DNA of 64,000 bases from Kordiimonadaceae bacterium (GTDB taxonomy: Bacteria; Pseudomonadota; Alphaproteobacteria; Sphingomonadales; Emcibacteraceae): assembly GCA_024236295.1 (NCBI GenBank), contig JACKKT010000011.1:1-64000 (forward strand). Reading direction: 5' to 3'. A program made the position numbers and the translations under genes. Shown here in pieces: positions 9,465-18,361 of the stretch (position 1 is its first letter; each line of letters opens with the position of its first letter). A model generated the notes under the pieces. That model made no database searches. It saw only the letters and a list, made by a program, of their open reading frames with translations, and was not told the DNA's origin.

Positions 9465-10163
9465 ATGGAAACAATTCTTTCTGTTTTCGTACCAATTCAT
9501 AGGGAAGGGCATAAGTTTGTCGCCGCATTTGCGGTCGTTACTTTATTGTTCTTTTTATGGGGGGCGGAATTTCTGGCAACTGTTGGTGTTATACTGACAT
9601 TATGGTGTGCCTATTTTTTCCGGGATCCGGACCGTGTCACTCCACAAAAAGAAGGGCTTATTATTGCGCCAGCTGATGGTGTCGTGCAATCGGTTAAAAA
9701 TAATTCAGTTCCACCAGCTGAATTGGAAATGGGTGATGAAGAATGTACGCGCGTAAGCATATTCATGAATGTATTTGACGTTCATGTGAACAGAGTGCCG
9801 GTTGATGGAAAAATTATCCGTCAGGCGTATACTCCTGGAAAATATCTAAATGCATCTCTTGAAAAAGCGTGCGAGGATAACGAAAGACACGCGATCCTGA
9901 TGGAAACTACTTCCGGGAATAATATCGCCTTTGTGCAAATTGCAGGGCTTGTTGCCCGACGCATTTTATGCTGGGCAAGAGACGGTGATGAAATGAAGGC
10001 AGGAGAACGCTTCGGTCTAATTCGATTTGGCAGCCGTGTCGATATCTATCTTCCAAAAGGGGTACATTCACTTGTCGCAGTTGGACAGCGGGCAATTGCC
10101 GGCGAAACAGTAATTGCCAATGAAAAAGGCCGTGAAAAGCAAAGAGATGGCGAGATAAGATAA
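9465..10163 (+). CDS. psd: Phosphatidylserine decarboxylase proenzyme
   Basis: Converts phosphatidylserine to phosphatidylethanolamine at the inner membrane. At 232 aa it belongs to the short form common in alphaproteobacteria. A hydrophobic N-terminus (about 18-50) is followed by the FFRDPDR segment, and [12 protein letters not shown] near 101-112 is conserved. The self-cleavage site is the Gly189-Ser190 pair in RFGSRVD, where the serine becomes the pyruvoyl group of the alpha chain. AAGGA lies ten bases before the ATG. The next gene, pssA, makes the substrate and begins two bases after the stop, so the two steps of PE synthesis are co-transcribed. Confidence 0.95.
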   Translation: METILSVFVPIHREGHKFVAAFAVVTLLFFLWGAEFLATVGVILTLWCAYFFRDPDRVTPQKEGLIIAPADGVVQSVKNNSVPPAELEMGDEECTRVSIFMNVFDVHVNRVPVDGKIIRQAYTPGKYLNASLEKACEDNERHAILMETTSGNNIAFVQIAGLVARRILCWARDGDEMKAGERFGLIRFGSRVDIYLPKGVHSLVAVGQRAIAGETVIANEKGREKQRDGEIR

Positions 10164-10165
10164 TC

Positions 10166-10909
10166 ATGTCAAAAAGAAAAGTTCCATTTCAAATCCCGGC
10201 GAGAAGTCTTGCGCCAAATGCTATTACCGTTCTTGCTCTTTGTGCTGGTATGTTTGGTGTACGTTTTGCGTATCTGGAACAATGGGAATCAGCAGTAACA
10301 GCCATTTTGGTAGCAGGCGTTTTTGATGGACTTGACGGCAGTGTTGCCAGACTTTTAAAAGGGACCAGTCGGTTTGGGGCTGAGCTAGACAGCTTGTCCG
10401 ATGTAATTAGTTTTGGTGTTGCACCGGCTCTGATTATGTATATGTGGGTCCTAAGTGATGTGCGCGGTCTTGGATGGCTAATGTCTCTGGTATTTGTCAT
10501 TTGTATGGCACTGCGACTGGCCCGGTTTAATACAGTTATGAAAGACAACGAATTAGGCGCAGATGTGAAAATAGGTTATTATACAGGCATTCCCGCACCG
10601 GCATCAGCTGCTTTAGCTTTATGGCCGATGATATTGTCATTTGAATTTGATTATGAAATTCTGAAAAATCCAAGGGTTTGCTCGGCTTATATGGCCGTTC
10701 TTTGTATTCTTACAGTCAGCCGCATTCCCACTTTTTCTCTTAAAAGCCTTAAAATTCATAAAGAGCATGTGATTTTCGTTCTTCTGGGTATTGCCGTATT
10801 AGCATCTTTACTGATCACTGATTTATGGATGACCATGGCGTTTGTCGGGATAATTTATATTATTTCTATCCCGACTATAGCCATTATTGCTTATCGTAAA
10901 AAAGATTAG
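10166..10909 (+). CDS. pssA: CDP-diacylglycerol-serine O-phosphatidyltransferase
   Basis: Membrane enzyme joining serine to CDP-diacylglycerol to give phosphatidylserine, the substrate of the adjacent Psd. 247 aa with several hydrophobic helices. The CDP-alcohol phosphatidyltransferase signature is complete: DGLDGSVAR (54-62) followed by GAELDSLSD (71-79), giving the conserved Asp residues and spacing D-G-x2-D-G-x2-A-R-x8-G-x3-D-x3-D. It begins two bases after the psd stop, so coupling is likely. It ends six bases from the stop of the convergent RND operon, with no visible terminator between them. Confidence 0.95.
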   Translation: MSKRKVPFQIPARSLAPNAITVLALCAGMFGVRFAYLEQWESAVTAILVAGVFDGLDGSVARLLKGTSRFGAELDSLSDVISFGVAPALIMYMWVLSDVRGLGWLMSLVFVICMALRLARFNTVMKDNELGADVKIGYYTGIPAPASAALALWPMILSFEFDYEILKNPRVCSAYMAVLCILTVSRIPTFSLKSLKIHKEHVIFVLLGIAVLASLLITDLWMTMAFVGIIYIISIPTIAIIAYRKKD

Positions 10910-10915
10910 AGATGC

Positions 10916-13900
10916 TTACTCTGCAGCCTGCCGTTCTGATGCGGTGGCGATCGGACGAAGGTTTGATTCACGATATTTTTTGGAAAATTTAACCCTAACC
11001 GCCAATAGGCAGGGGGTAAGTAACAATGTCAGTACCGTTGCAAACAAAAGACCGAAGGAGACGGCGATTGCCAGATCAACCCAGAATGAACCCGAAGGTG
11101 CGCCAACTTCAACATTGCGGTTTGTAAAGTCAATATTGACCATGAAAACCATCGGCAAGAGGCCAACAACAGTCGTAATAGTTGTCAGCATCACTGGACG
11201 AAGCCGCTGCGCGACCGTTTGCACGATCGCTTTCATAGCGTCCATGCCATCTTCCTTAAGACGGGCATATGTATCAATAAGCACAATATTATTATTTACC
11301 ACAATACCGGCTAGGGAAATGATACCAACACCAGTCATAATAGTCTGAAATGTCCGACCTGTTATCATTATGCCGAGCAATACGCCAGCAGTGGAAAGTA
11401 AGACCGCCAGCAAAATTAGCCCGGAATGGTAAAAGCTGTTAAATTGTGTTACCAGAATGAGTGCCATCAGGAATAATGCCATCGCAAATGCATTGGCCAG
11501 GAAGGCCTGCGATTTTTGTTGTTCTTCATCAGTCCCGGCAAACTTAATTTCAACCCTTGGGTCAAATTTTTGATCTGCAATCCATTTGCTGATAGCTGCC
11601 GAAATATTATTCCGTTGAGTGACATCAGTAACGTTGGTTCTAATTTTATAAGCCGTTTTAGTGTCAATTCTTTCAACTGTGCTGATTTTTTGTTTAGCCA
11701 CGCGTTTGACAAAATTGCCAATTGGCACTAGCCCGTCACGGGTTTGCACTCTGACTTCATCCAGCTGTTTAATGTTACGATATTGTTCGGGGAAACGGAC
11801 ACGAATATCAACTTCATCATCGGCATCGTCGGGTCTGTATTCACCAACTTTAATACCATTTGTGACAAGCTGAATAACGCTGCCGACATTAGCTATATCG
11901 GTGCCAAAGAAGCCGGCAAGTGCACGGTCAACTTCTAATTCCCATTGAATGCCGGGCAGGGGCAAAGTATTTTCCAGATCAGTTAATCCCTCAACATCAT
12001 TTTCCATATGATCGTAAACCGCCTTGACGACCGGGATAAGTATATCTGTACTTTCAGCTTTAAATTCCATCTGAATGGCTTTACCCTGAACAGGTCCCTG
12101 CGCCGGTTTCTCTACTTCAACAATAATGCCCGGAATATTTGCTGTTTTACGGCGAAAATCTTCTATTATTTCATCAACTTTTTTGGTTCTGTCCTTCCAG
12201 TCTATAAAGTTAATAAAAAGGGTACCAACAACATCTTCTGCCTTGTTTTGTGAATTATCGTTTAAAGCAGTTGTTGTTGATTGGAAATGTTCGATATTGG
12301 GGTCATCCTTGATGGCATTGGAAACCTGACGAACCAGGTAATCACGCTCATCAAGGGACAGGTTTCCACGGGCATGTACATTGACCTGAATATTATCAGG
12401 GTCCATTTCCGGGAAGAACTGTACTGGTGTTCCTGAAAATCCGAAAGCGATAAAAATTGCAAAAATTAAACCAATGATTACGGCACTGAAGCTAAGCGGT
12501 TTTTTGATAAGTCTGGCAACCAGGCGAACATAATAGCCGGTAAATCCGTTTAACTTGTTGGGATCAAAATCGTTGTCGTCACCGGCCATAAGCGCAACAT
12601 TTTCACCGGCTTCATCAGCTTTTTTACCAATCAGACTGCCGAGAGTAGGCATAAAGATCAATGCCATTAAAAACGAAGATGAAAGAGTGAATATAAGCGT
12701 AAGTGGTAAGTAACGCATAAATTCTCCCGGAAGCCCGGGCCAGAATAACAAAGGTAAAAACGCTGCAAGTGTTGTCGCTGTTGAAGCAAGAATTGGCCAG
12801 GCCATTCTCTGGGCTGCTAGGCGATAAGCCGCTTTTTTATCCAGACCTTCCTGCATTTTGCGATCAGCATATTCAGTAACAACGATCGCGCCGTCAACAA
12901 GTAGCCCGACTGAAAGAATAAGCCCGAACATAACCACCTGGTTAATACTCATTCCCATAAAATTCATTAGAAAAATAGCAAGAAGGAACGACCCGGGAAT
13001 GGAAACAGCGACCAGAAATGCTGTACGTTCACCAAGAGCAACAATCATAGCAATAGAGACGAGCAGAATGGCAGAAATAATGCTGTTCTGCAAACTAGAA
13101 ACAGATTCTTCCACTTGCGCGGATGCTTCCCCGACAAATTCATAATGAACCCCTTCCGGCCATTGTTCAGAGGAGACACGGACGACTTCTTTAATTATTG
13201 CATCGGTCAGGATTATATTTTCGCCGGTACGTTTACTGACACCGATACTCACAGCCGGTTTGTCATTGAAACGCGCATAACTAATAGGGTCCTTAAATGA
13301 TTTGCGAATTGTGGCGACGTCGGACAGAGTTACGATGCTATTTCCGGATACTTTTACCGGAATATCGTAGACATCCTGTGCCGTTTCAAAAATTCCGGGA
13401 ATTTTTACCGAAAAGCGACCATTGCCATTATCGAGTGAACCGGCAGCAATGAGCCGGTTATTTGTTGCAATTATGGTTGCCAGTTCAGCATAGGAAAGCT
13501 GATAGCTTTCTAACTTAGACGGATCAATAATGATTTCAAGCAGATCATCACGGTCACCAGTTACAGTTGCTTTCAGAATACTGGGAATTGATTCTAGATC
13601 GTCCCGTAATCTTCGAGCAATCTGATAGATCACCCGGTCGGGGGCAGTTCCGTATAAAATTACATTTATAATTGGAAATTCGCTGATGTTAATTTCTGTA
13701 ATTGTCGGTTCTTTGGTTTCGGTTGGTAACTCAGATCTTGCTTTATCAACCTGTTCACGAACATCGAGAATGGCTAAGTCAGGATCGATGCCGGCATTAA
13801 ACTCGATAACGACACTTGCGCCGCCCTCACGTCCTATGCCACGGAGCGTTTTAATGCCTTCTATTGTCCGTAAAGTTGTTTCAAGCGGTTTTACAAGGAG

Positions 13901-14086
13901 ACGTGCTGAATCCTCAGGTGAAATGCCATCATGAACCAGGCTTACATAAATTGTTGGAATTGTAATATCTGGTTGTGCTTCTTTAGGTGTTGTAATGTAG
14001 GAAACAGAGCCGCCTACAAATATAAGCACAAGGCACAAAAGGACCACACGGTAATGGTCAATTGCAGCGCTGATAATTGCATTCAT
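10916..14086 (-). CDS. RND-family efflux pump inner-membrane subunit
   Basis: 1056-aa proton-driven exporter of the AcrB-like (HAE) group, with twelve TM helices and two large periplasmic loops. TM1 is at about 12-30. The TM4 relay region reads GLLVDGAIVVTEYADR (about 394-409). Typical HAE1 pumps have two adjacent aspartates here; this one has Asp398 followed by Gly399. The second half repeats the architecture, with TM segments about 870-1025. It starts 12 bases after the adaptor gene stops, so adaptor and pump form an operon. No outer-membrane channel gene or regulator is adjacent, so it probably borrows a TolC-type channel from elsewhere. Substrates are unknown. Confidence 0.93.
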   Translation of the reverse strand: MNAIISAAIDHYRVVLLCLVLIFVGGSVSYITTPKEAQPDITIPTIYVSLVHDGISPEDSARLLVKPLETTLRTIEGIKTLRGIGREGGASVVIEFNAGIDPDLAILDVREQVDKARSELPTETKEPTITEINISEFPIINVILYGTAPDRVIYQIARRLRDDLESIPSILKATVTGDRDDLLEIIIDPSKLESYQLSYAELATIIATNNRLIAAGSLDNGNGRFSVKIPGIFETAQDVYDIPVKVSGNSIVTLSDVATIRKSFKDPISYARFNDKPAVSIGVSKRTGENIILTDAIIKEVVRVSSEQWPEGVHYEFVGEASAQVEESVSSLQNSIISAILLVSIAMIVALGERTAFLVAVSIPGSFLLAIFLMNFMGMSINQVVMFGLILSVGLLVDGAIVVTEYADRKMQEGLDKKAAYRLAAQRMAWPILASTATTLAAFLPLLFWPGLPGEFMRYLPLTLIFTLSSSFLMALIFMPTLGSLIGKKADEAGENVALMAGDDNDFDPNKLNGFTGYYVRLVARLIKKPLSFSAVIIGLIFAIFIAFGFSGTPVQFFPEMDPDNIQVNVHARGNLSLDERDYLVRQVSNAIKDDPNIEHFQSTTTALNDNSQNKAEDVVGTLFINFIDWKDRTKKVDEIIEDFRRKTANIPGIIVEVEKPAQGPVQGKAIQMEFKAESTDILIPVVKAVYDHMENDVEGLTDLENTLPLPGIQWELEVDRALAGFFGTDIANVGSVIQLVTNGIKVGEYRPDDADDEVDIRVRFPEQYRNIKQLDEVRVQTRDGLVPIGNFVKRVAKQKISTVERIDTKTAYKIRTNVTDVTQRNNISAAISKWIADQKFDPRVEIKFAGTDEEQQKSQAFLANAFAMALFLMALILVTQFNSFYHSGLILLAVLLSTAGVLLGIMITGRTFQTIMTGVGIISLAGIVVNNNIVLIDTYARLKEDGMDAMKAIVQTVAQRLRPVMLTTITTVVGLLPMVFMVNIDFTNRNVEVGAPSGSFWVDLAIAVSFGLLFATVLTLLLTPCLLAVRVKFSKKYRESNLRPIATASERQAAE

Positions 14087-14098
14087 TGTTTAGTCCTT

Positions 14099-15166
14099 TT
14101 AGCTCGATATCTCAACGGCTTTTACATCTTCGCCGGTTTTGACAAATTCGTGGCCTTCAACAATAATTTTGGAATTATTGTCAATCCCGGTTACCCAGAT
14201 GCCATTTTCATAGTTTCCAACAATTTCGACTTCTTTAAAGTAAACTTTATTTTTATCATCTACTAATCTGACGCCGACTTCACCATTATCATTTAAGACC
14301 AAAGTAGCCGGTGAAATTTTTTGCGCCTGCACCTGGTTTGATTGGATAACAAGTTCTGCAGTTACACCATCTTTAATATTACGGTCTGGATTGGCCACTT
14401 CCAATTCAATACGAAATGTTCTTGTCGAGGCGTCAGCGATCGTAGAAATATATCTGATTTTCCCATCTACTCTTTGACCATTCTGAAGCATGGCATGGGC
14501 ATTATCACCTACTTTTACCTGGTTAATATCGTTCTCAGATATATCAGCAACGACCAGGAATGGATCTTCCTCCATTATGAGGGCGCAAATATCCCCTTCT
14601 TTCATGTAGTCGCCAACTTCAACAGGACGGTCATTAATAATGCCATCAAAAGGAGCACGAATTACAGTATGATCCAATGCTGTTTTTGTACGTATCGAAT
14701 TGGCAATTGCCGCCTCTAAAGCTGATTTAGCAGCTGAATGTTGCGTTTCCGAACGGTGTCCTTGCGCAAAAAGCTTTTCAGACGCTGAGAATTCGAGTTC
14801 TCTTTGCTTCACCAATGCTTCGGCTTCTTCATAGTTTGCCTTGCGATCTTCCACTTCAACCCGGCAAATGGCATCGCCTTTTTTCACGCGTGTACCCTTT
14901 TCAACAGGAAGTGATTCTATGCGTCCTTTTACCTGACTTTTAAGGCTTACAGCTCTTAGCGCTTTAGTATATCCACGTAAAATAATATCTTTTGTATAGG
15001 CTTCTGGCTTTGCATTTATATATGTAACCGCCATTATAGTTTGTGCAGGCTGCGATTCAGAAGCGGACTGAGCTTTATTATTTTCTGATGGGAAAAATAC
15101 GCCTGATATCAATATTAAAATGATACCAACTACGATTAATAATGCTGTTCTATATGACTTATTCAT
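14099..15166 (-). CDS. RND efflux periplasmic adaptor (membrane fusion protein)
   Basis: 355-aa adaptor linking the pump to an outer-membrane channel. An N-terminal membrane anchor (about residues 8-25) is followed by a biotinyl/lipoyl-like half (VKGRIESLPVEKGTRVKKGD, about 78-98). A short alpha-helical hairpin comes next (about 110-160), then the second half-motif (IRAPFDGIINDRPVEVGDYM, about 168-187) and a beta-barrel domain. This order is standard for the HlyD/AcrA family. It is the first gene of the operon, and the 324-base region upstream carries palindromic repeats. A TATAAT-like element on the minus strand (15198-15203) could be the -10. Confidence 0.92.
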   Translation of the reverse strand: MNKSYRTALLIVVGIILILISGVFFPSENNKAQSASESQPAQTIMAVTYINAKPEAYTKDIILRGYTKALRAVSLKSQVKGRIESLPVEKGTRVKKGDAICRVEVEDRKANYEEAEALVKQRELEFSASEKLFAQGHRSETQHSAAKSALEAAIANSIRTKTALDHTVIRAPFDGIINDRPVEVGDYMKEGDICALIMEEDPFLVVADISENDINQVKVGDNAHAMLQNGQRVDGKIRYISTIADASTRTFRIELEVANPDRNIKDGVTAELVIQSNQVQAQKISPATLVLNDNGEVGVRLVDDKNKVYFKEVEIVGNYENGIWVTGIDNNSKIIVEGHEFVKTGEDVKAVEISS

Positions 15167-15490
15167 AATTTTGCTGTTCTTGTTATTTCTACTTTTAATT
15201 ATATATTTGTTTTACGGAAATTTTAACTAATCAGATTAATTTTTCTTTCCTAAAATACCTACATTGACCCAATAAATAACGTAGTATTTTTGCCAAGATA
15301 CATACTGAAATATGTTATATATGTAAACATAAAAATGTAATAGGTGTAAACATTATGATGTTATTTCTAACATATTAAATTGTAACTATCTGATAAAAAT
15401 ATGTAATTACGAGTTATTAAATGTAAATAAAATTGCGACAAAGCGAATATCAAATGCGATAAATTTAAATATTATCATAATATAGAAAAT
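15167..15490. other. AT-rich intergenic region upstream of the RND operon
   Basis: 324 bases with no credible reading frame. It holds a candidate -10 (ATTATA on the given strand, 15198-15203) for the minus-strand efflux operon and a cluster of repeated TGTAAACAT / ATGTTA elements at 15312-15373. The gene at 15491 reads toward this region and ends at its edge; I see no strong hairpin terminator for it. Confidence 0.5.
15312..15373. repeat. Cluster of TGTAAACAT direct repeats and an ATGTTA-N4-TAACAT palindrome
   Basis: TGTAAACAT occurs at 15322-15330 and again at 15345-15353, 23 bases apart. The first copy is preceded by ATGTT (15312-15316), giving an inverted ATGTT...AAACAT arrangement. A perfect ATGTTA-TTTC-TAACAT palindrome spans 15358-15373. 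The repeated half-element suggests a protein-binding array for a regulator of the RND operon. The AT-rich background makes chance matches possible. Confidence 0.4.
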
Positions 15491-16033
15491 TTATTCAAAA
15501 AGATTATCAATTGAACTTTGATCAAATGAATCATTTTCTGGCAAGCTGTCATCAAAATAGTTATCAATTATATCCTGCTGCGAAGTAATTTCTTTACTAT
15601 TTATAATTGTTGAACAAATCTCAATTAGTTTCTCCATTCGCGGGGTATATTCTGCAATTTGCATGTTTAATTGGTGTGTGTTTTGAGATTCGATTGCTTT
15701 TTTTGCATTAATAATTGTTTTTGCTACCAATTGGTTCATTTTGGAAACACAGTTTTCAAATGGGATTTTATATTGATCAGGCGTATGATTATAAGCATCT
15801 ATTGCCAATTCTTTATCCTGAAATACACTATATTTAAAATGTTCCTGATAGGTGATTGATTTCCATTCTAGAATGTCATCAAGACAATCGGGCATATCTG
15901 CCAGCATTCCAAGAAGCATATGTATTTCATTGAAGTGGTTTAGATAATCAGTAGCCAACAGCGTTTGCTGATTTATATTTTTTCCAAGGACAAGCTTTTG
16001 ATACTTTTTATATTCTGTATCTTCAGTTTCCAT
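15491..16033 (-). CDS. Uncharacterised 180-aa helical protein with two C-terminal FliM-like motifs
   Basis: Function unknown. No signal peptide or TM segment. Residues about 20-145 look all-helical, and a flexible acidic C-terminus follows. That tail carries two imperfect copies of a short motif, SQQDIIDNYFD (151-161) and DQSSIDNLFE (171-180). They resemble the SQAEIDALL peptide at the N-terminus of FliM, the part that binds phosphorylated CheY. This suggests, but does not show, an interaction with a CheY-like receiver protein. No chemotaxis or flagellar genes are adjacent; glnA lies upstream on the same strand, separated by a terminator. The start ATG has no clear Shine-Dalgarno. Confidence 0.7.
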   Translation of the reverse strand: METEDTEYKKYQKLVLGKNINQQTLLATDYLNHFNEIHMLLGMLADMPDCLDDILEWKSITYQEHFKYSVFQDKELAIDAYNHTPDQYKIPFENCVSKMNQLVAKTIINAKKAIESQNTHQLNMQIAEYTPRMEKLIEICSTIINSKEITSQQDIIDNYFDDSLPENDSFDQSSIDNLFE

Positions 16034-16121
16034 ATTATTATTAATCCACTCATTTCAACTTCATACAACTACTATACATTATGACAATATAATCTTGCAT
16101 ATTGGTTAATGAGCTATTGAT

Positions 16122-16158
16122 CAAAAAAAGAAAGCCCATGTTAGAAAAACACGGGCTT
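16122..16158 (-). terminator. Intrinsic terminator of glnA
   Basis: On the minus strand AAGCCCGTGTT pairs with AACATGGGCTT (11 pairs, one G:T) around a five-base loop. It is followed by a T-rich run ending near 16122. It lies 25 bases after the glnA stop and separates glnA from the unknown gene at 15491-16033. Confidence 0.85.
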
Positions 16159-16182
16159 ACCTGATTTAGTATTCAGAAACGA

Positions 16183-17592
16183 TTATGAAGAATAATACAT
16201 TTCAAATTCAACTGGGTGTGGTGTCATATCAAGTCTTTGAATATCGTCTCTCTTAAGTTCGATATATGCATCGATCTGATCATCGGTAAACACGTCACCT
16301 TTTTTAAGAAATTCACGGTCAGCATCCAAGGCATCCAGAGCTTCAGCAAGGGAAGCAGCAACGCGCGGAACTTCTTTTAATTCTTCCGGAGGTAGATGAT
16401 ATAGGTCTTTATCCATAGCATCACCAGGATGAATTTTATTTTCAATACCATCAAGACCGGCCATCATCAGCGCTGAGAAGGCAAGATATGGATTGGCGGT
16501 TGGGTCAGGGAAGCGAACTTCAACACGCTTACCTTTTGGACTTGCTGAATATGGAATTCGGCAGGAAGCAGAACGGTTGCGGGCAGAATAAGCAAGAAGT
16601 ACAGGTGCTTCAAATCCAGGAACCAGACGTTTATAGCTGTTTGTCGAAGGATTAGTGAAAGCGTTAATGGCTTTCGCATGTTTGATAATACCACCAATAT
16701 AATAAAGACAAGTTTCCGAAAGATCAGCATAGCTGTTGCCGGCAAAAAGTGGTTTGCCATCTTTCCAGATTGACATATGAACGTGCATTCCTGAACCATT
16801 GTCCTGTGCAATTGGCTTTGGCATAAATGTAGCAGTTTTGCCGTATGCTCTTGCAACCTGGTGGGCAACATATTTGTAAATTTGTACGCGTTCTGCAGTT
16901 TGTACGAGTGTTCCGAAAGTCAGGCCAAGTTCATGCTGTGAAGGGGCAACTTCCTGATGGTGTTTGTCCATTGGAAGACCACATTCTTTCATCAAAGTGA
17001 CCATTTCACTACGAATATCCTGACATCTGTCATAAGGTTCCATTGCAAAATAGTTGCCTGTAATTCCGGCACGGTGGGCTTTGTTGCCATCTACAATAGT
17101 ACGGGCAGATTTCATTGGTGTTTGATCATCATCGAGAGAGTAGCTGGCACTCGCATAATCAACATTATATTTGACATCATCAAACATGAAGAATTCTGGT
17201 TCCGGACCAAAATAGGCAACATCGCCAATTCCTGAGAATTTAAGATAGGATTCAGCCCTTTCCGCAGTAGAGCGTGGGTCACGTCCATAGCCTTCGCCTG
17301 TTGCGGGTTCAACAATTGAACAGAAAATTGCAAGGGTAGGCTGATCATAAAACGGATCAAGAAAAACTGTTGAAGGGTCAAGTTTTAGGATCATGTCACT
17401 CTCATTAATGGACTTCCAGCCTTTAACAGATGATCCATCAAACATGATACCTTCTTCAAATGTGTCTTCTTCTATGACATCGGCACACATGCTTAAGTGA
17501 AATAATTTTCCTTTTGGATCAGTAAAGCGAAGATCAACATATTCAATCTCTTCGTCTTTAATAAGATCGAGAACTTTTTTTACGTCTGACAT
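16183..17592 (-). CDS. glnA: Glutamine synthetase, type I
   Basis: ATP-dependent amidation of glutamate to glutamine, the main ammonium-assimilation step. The 469-aa length matches the dodecameric GSI-beta form. Visible landmarks: the N-terminal beta-grasp with [18 protein letters not shown], the active-site stretches [11 protein letters not shown] and GSGMHVHMS, and the ATP/glutamate site [19 protein letters not shown]. The adenylylation loop DLYHLPPEE keeps the target Tyr, so covalent control by GlnE is expected. It lies 44 bases after glnB on the same strand and closes with the hairpin at 16122-16158. Transcription probably starts at the sigma-54 promoter before glnB. Confidence 0.97.
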   Translation of the reverse strand: MSDVKKVLDLIKDEEIEYVDLRFTDPKGKLFHLSMCADVIEEDTFEEGIMFDGSSVKGWKSINESDMILKLDPSTVFLDPFYDQPTLAIFCSIVEPATGEGYGRDPRSTAERAESYLKFSGIGDVAYFGPEPEFFMFDDVKYNVDYASASYSLDDDQTPMKSARTIVDGNKAHRAGITGNYFAMEPYDRCQDIRSEMVTLMKECGLPMDKHHQEVAPSQHELGLTFGTLVQTAERVQIYKYVAHQVARAYGKTATFMPKPIAQDNGSGMHVHMSIWKDGKPLFAGNSYADLSETCLYYIGGIIKHAKAINAFTNPSTNSYKRLVPGFEAPVLLAYSARNRSASCRIPYSASPKGKRVEVRFPDPTANPYLAFSALMMAGLDGIENKIHPGDAMDKDLYHLPPEELKEVPRVAASLAEALDALDADREFLKKGDVFTDDQIDAYIELKRDDIQRLDMTPHPVEFEMYYSS

Positions 17593-17636
17593 TTTTTTTC
17601 CTAGTTTATTAAAGTTAATAGTTGTGGTTTATTTTT

Positions 17637-17990
<354 letters not shown>

Positions 17991-18028
17991 TTAAAATTCA
18001 TATTTTAAATTCATTTTCTCCCTTATAA

Positions 18029-18043
18029 GCATTAACCGTGCCA
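18029..18043 (-). promoter_or_regulatory. Sigma-54 (RpoN) promoter of glnBA
   Basis: Read on the minus strand the site is TGGCACGGTTAATGC. The invariant GG (-24) and GC (-12) are separated by exactly ten bases, and TGGCACG matches the consensus -24 block. The implied transcript would start near 18017, about 40 bases before the glnB ATG at 17975. A sigma-54 promoter is the expected control for glnBA under NtrC. Confidence 0.82.
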
Positions 18044-18070
18044 ATTAATTTAAATGGCAGAAACAGGAGA

Positions 18071-18145
18071 TTTTTTAGGCAATATGAAATATTGGGAAAA
18101 TTTTTATGACTAATTATAAGACATTGTCTGCCTAAAAAATAGGCA
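18071..18145. promoter_or_regulatory. Inverted repeats upstream of the glnBA sigma-54 promoter (enhancer candidates)
   Basis: A perfect 17-bp dyad, TGCCTA-N5-TAGGCA, lies at 18129-18145, about 86-102 bp upstream of the -24 element. A further copy of one arm, TTTTTTAGGCA, lies at 18071-18081 and is the exact reverse complement of TGCCTAAAAAA at 18129-18139. The 17-bp geometry with TGC...GCA ends resembles NtrC sites (TGCACC-N5-GGTGCA), although the inner bases differ. Confidence 0.5.
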
Positions 18146-18210
18146 TTAGATATGATTGAGATCAAAGTTTCCTTCTATAACAAAGAATTTTATTTTTGTT
18201 ATAATCCTAC

Positions 18211-18239
18211 TTGACGCTTTCCATGCTACACCTTAAAAG
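18211..18239 (+). promoter_or_regulatory. Candidate promoter of tRNA-His
   Basis: TTGACG (18211-18216), a 17-base spacer, and TAAAAG (18234-18239). The -35 is good and the -10 weak. The start would fall about 15 bases before the tRNA. Confidence 0.4.
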
Positions 18240-18259
18240 GACTTCACTTTCCTGTTGTG

Positions 18260-18336
18260 GCGGGTGTAGCTCAGTTGGTTAGAGCGCCAGATTGTGATTC
18301 TGGATGCCGCCGGTTCAAATCCGGTCACTCGCCCCA
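18260..18336 (+). tRNA. tRNA-His (GTG anticodon)
   Basis: A complete cloverleaf: acceptor GCGGGTG pairs with CACTCGC, the D-arm contains AGCTCAGTTGGTTAGAGC, the anticodon loop TTGTGAT gives GTG, and the T-arm is CCGGTTCAAATCCGG. Discriminator C73 and a genomic G at 18259 (position -1) are the identity elements for HisRS. CCA is encoded at 18334-18336. Confidence 0.96.
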
Positions 18337-18361
18337 TTTTTCTTTTTAAAAAAAATTACAG

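Noticed and set aside
10887..11348. 153-codon plus-strand open frame opposite the end of the RND pump
   Set aside because: Antisense to conserved TM11-12 coding sequence, Thr/Ile/Arg-rich without motif; the pump frame explains the region.
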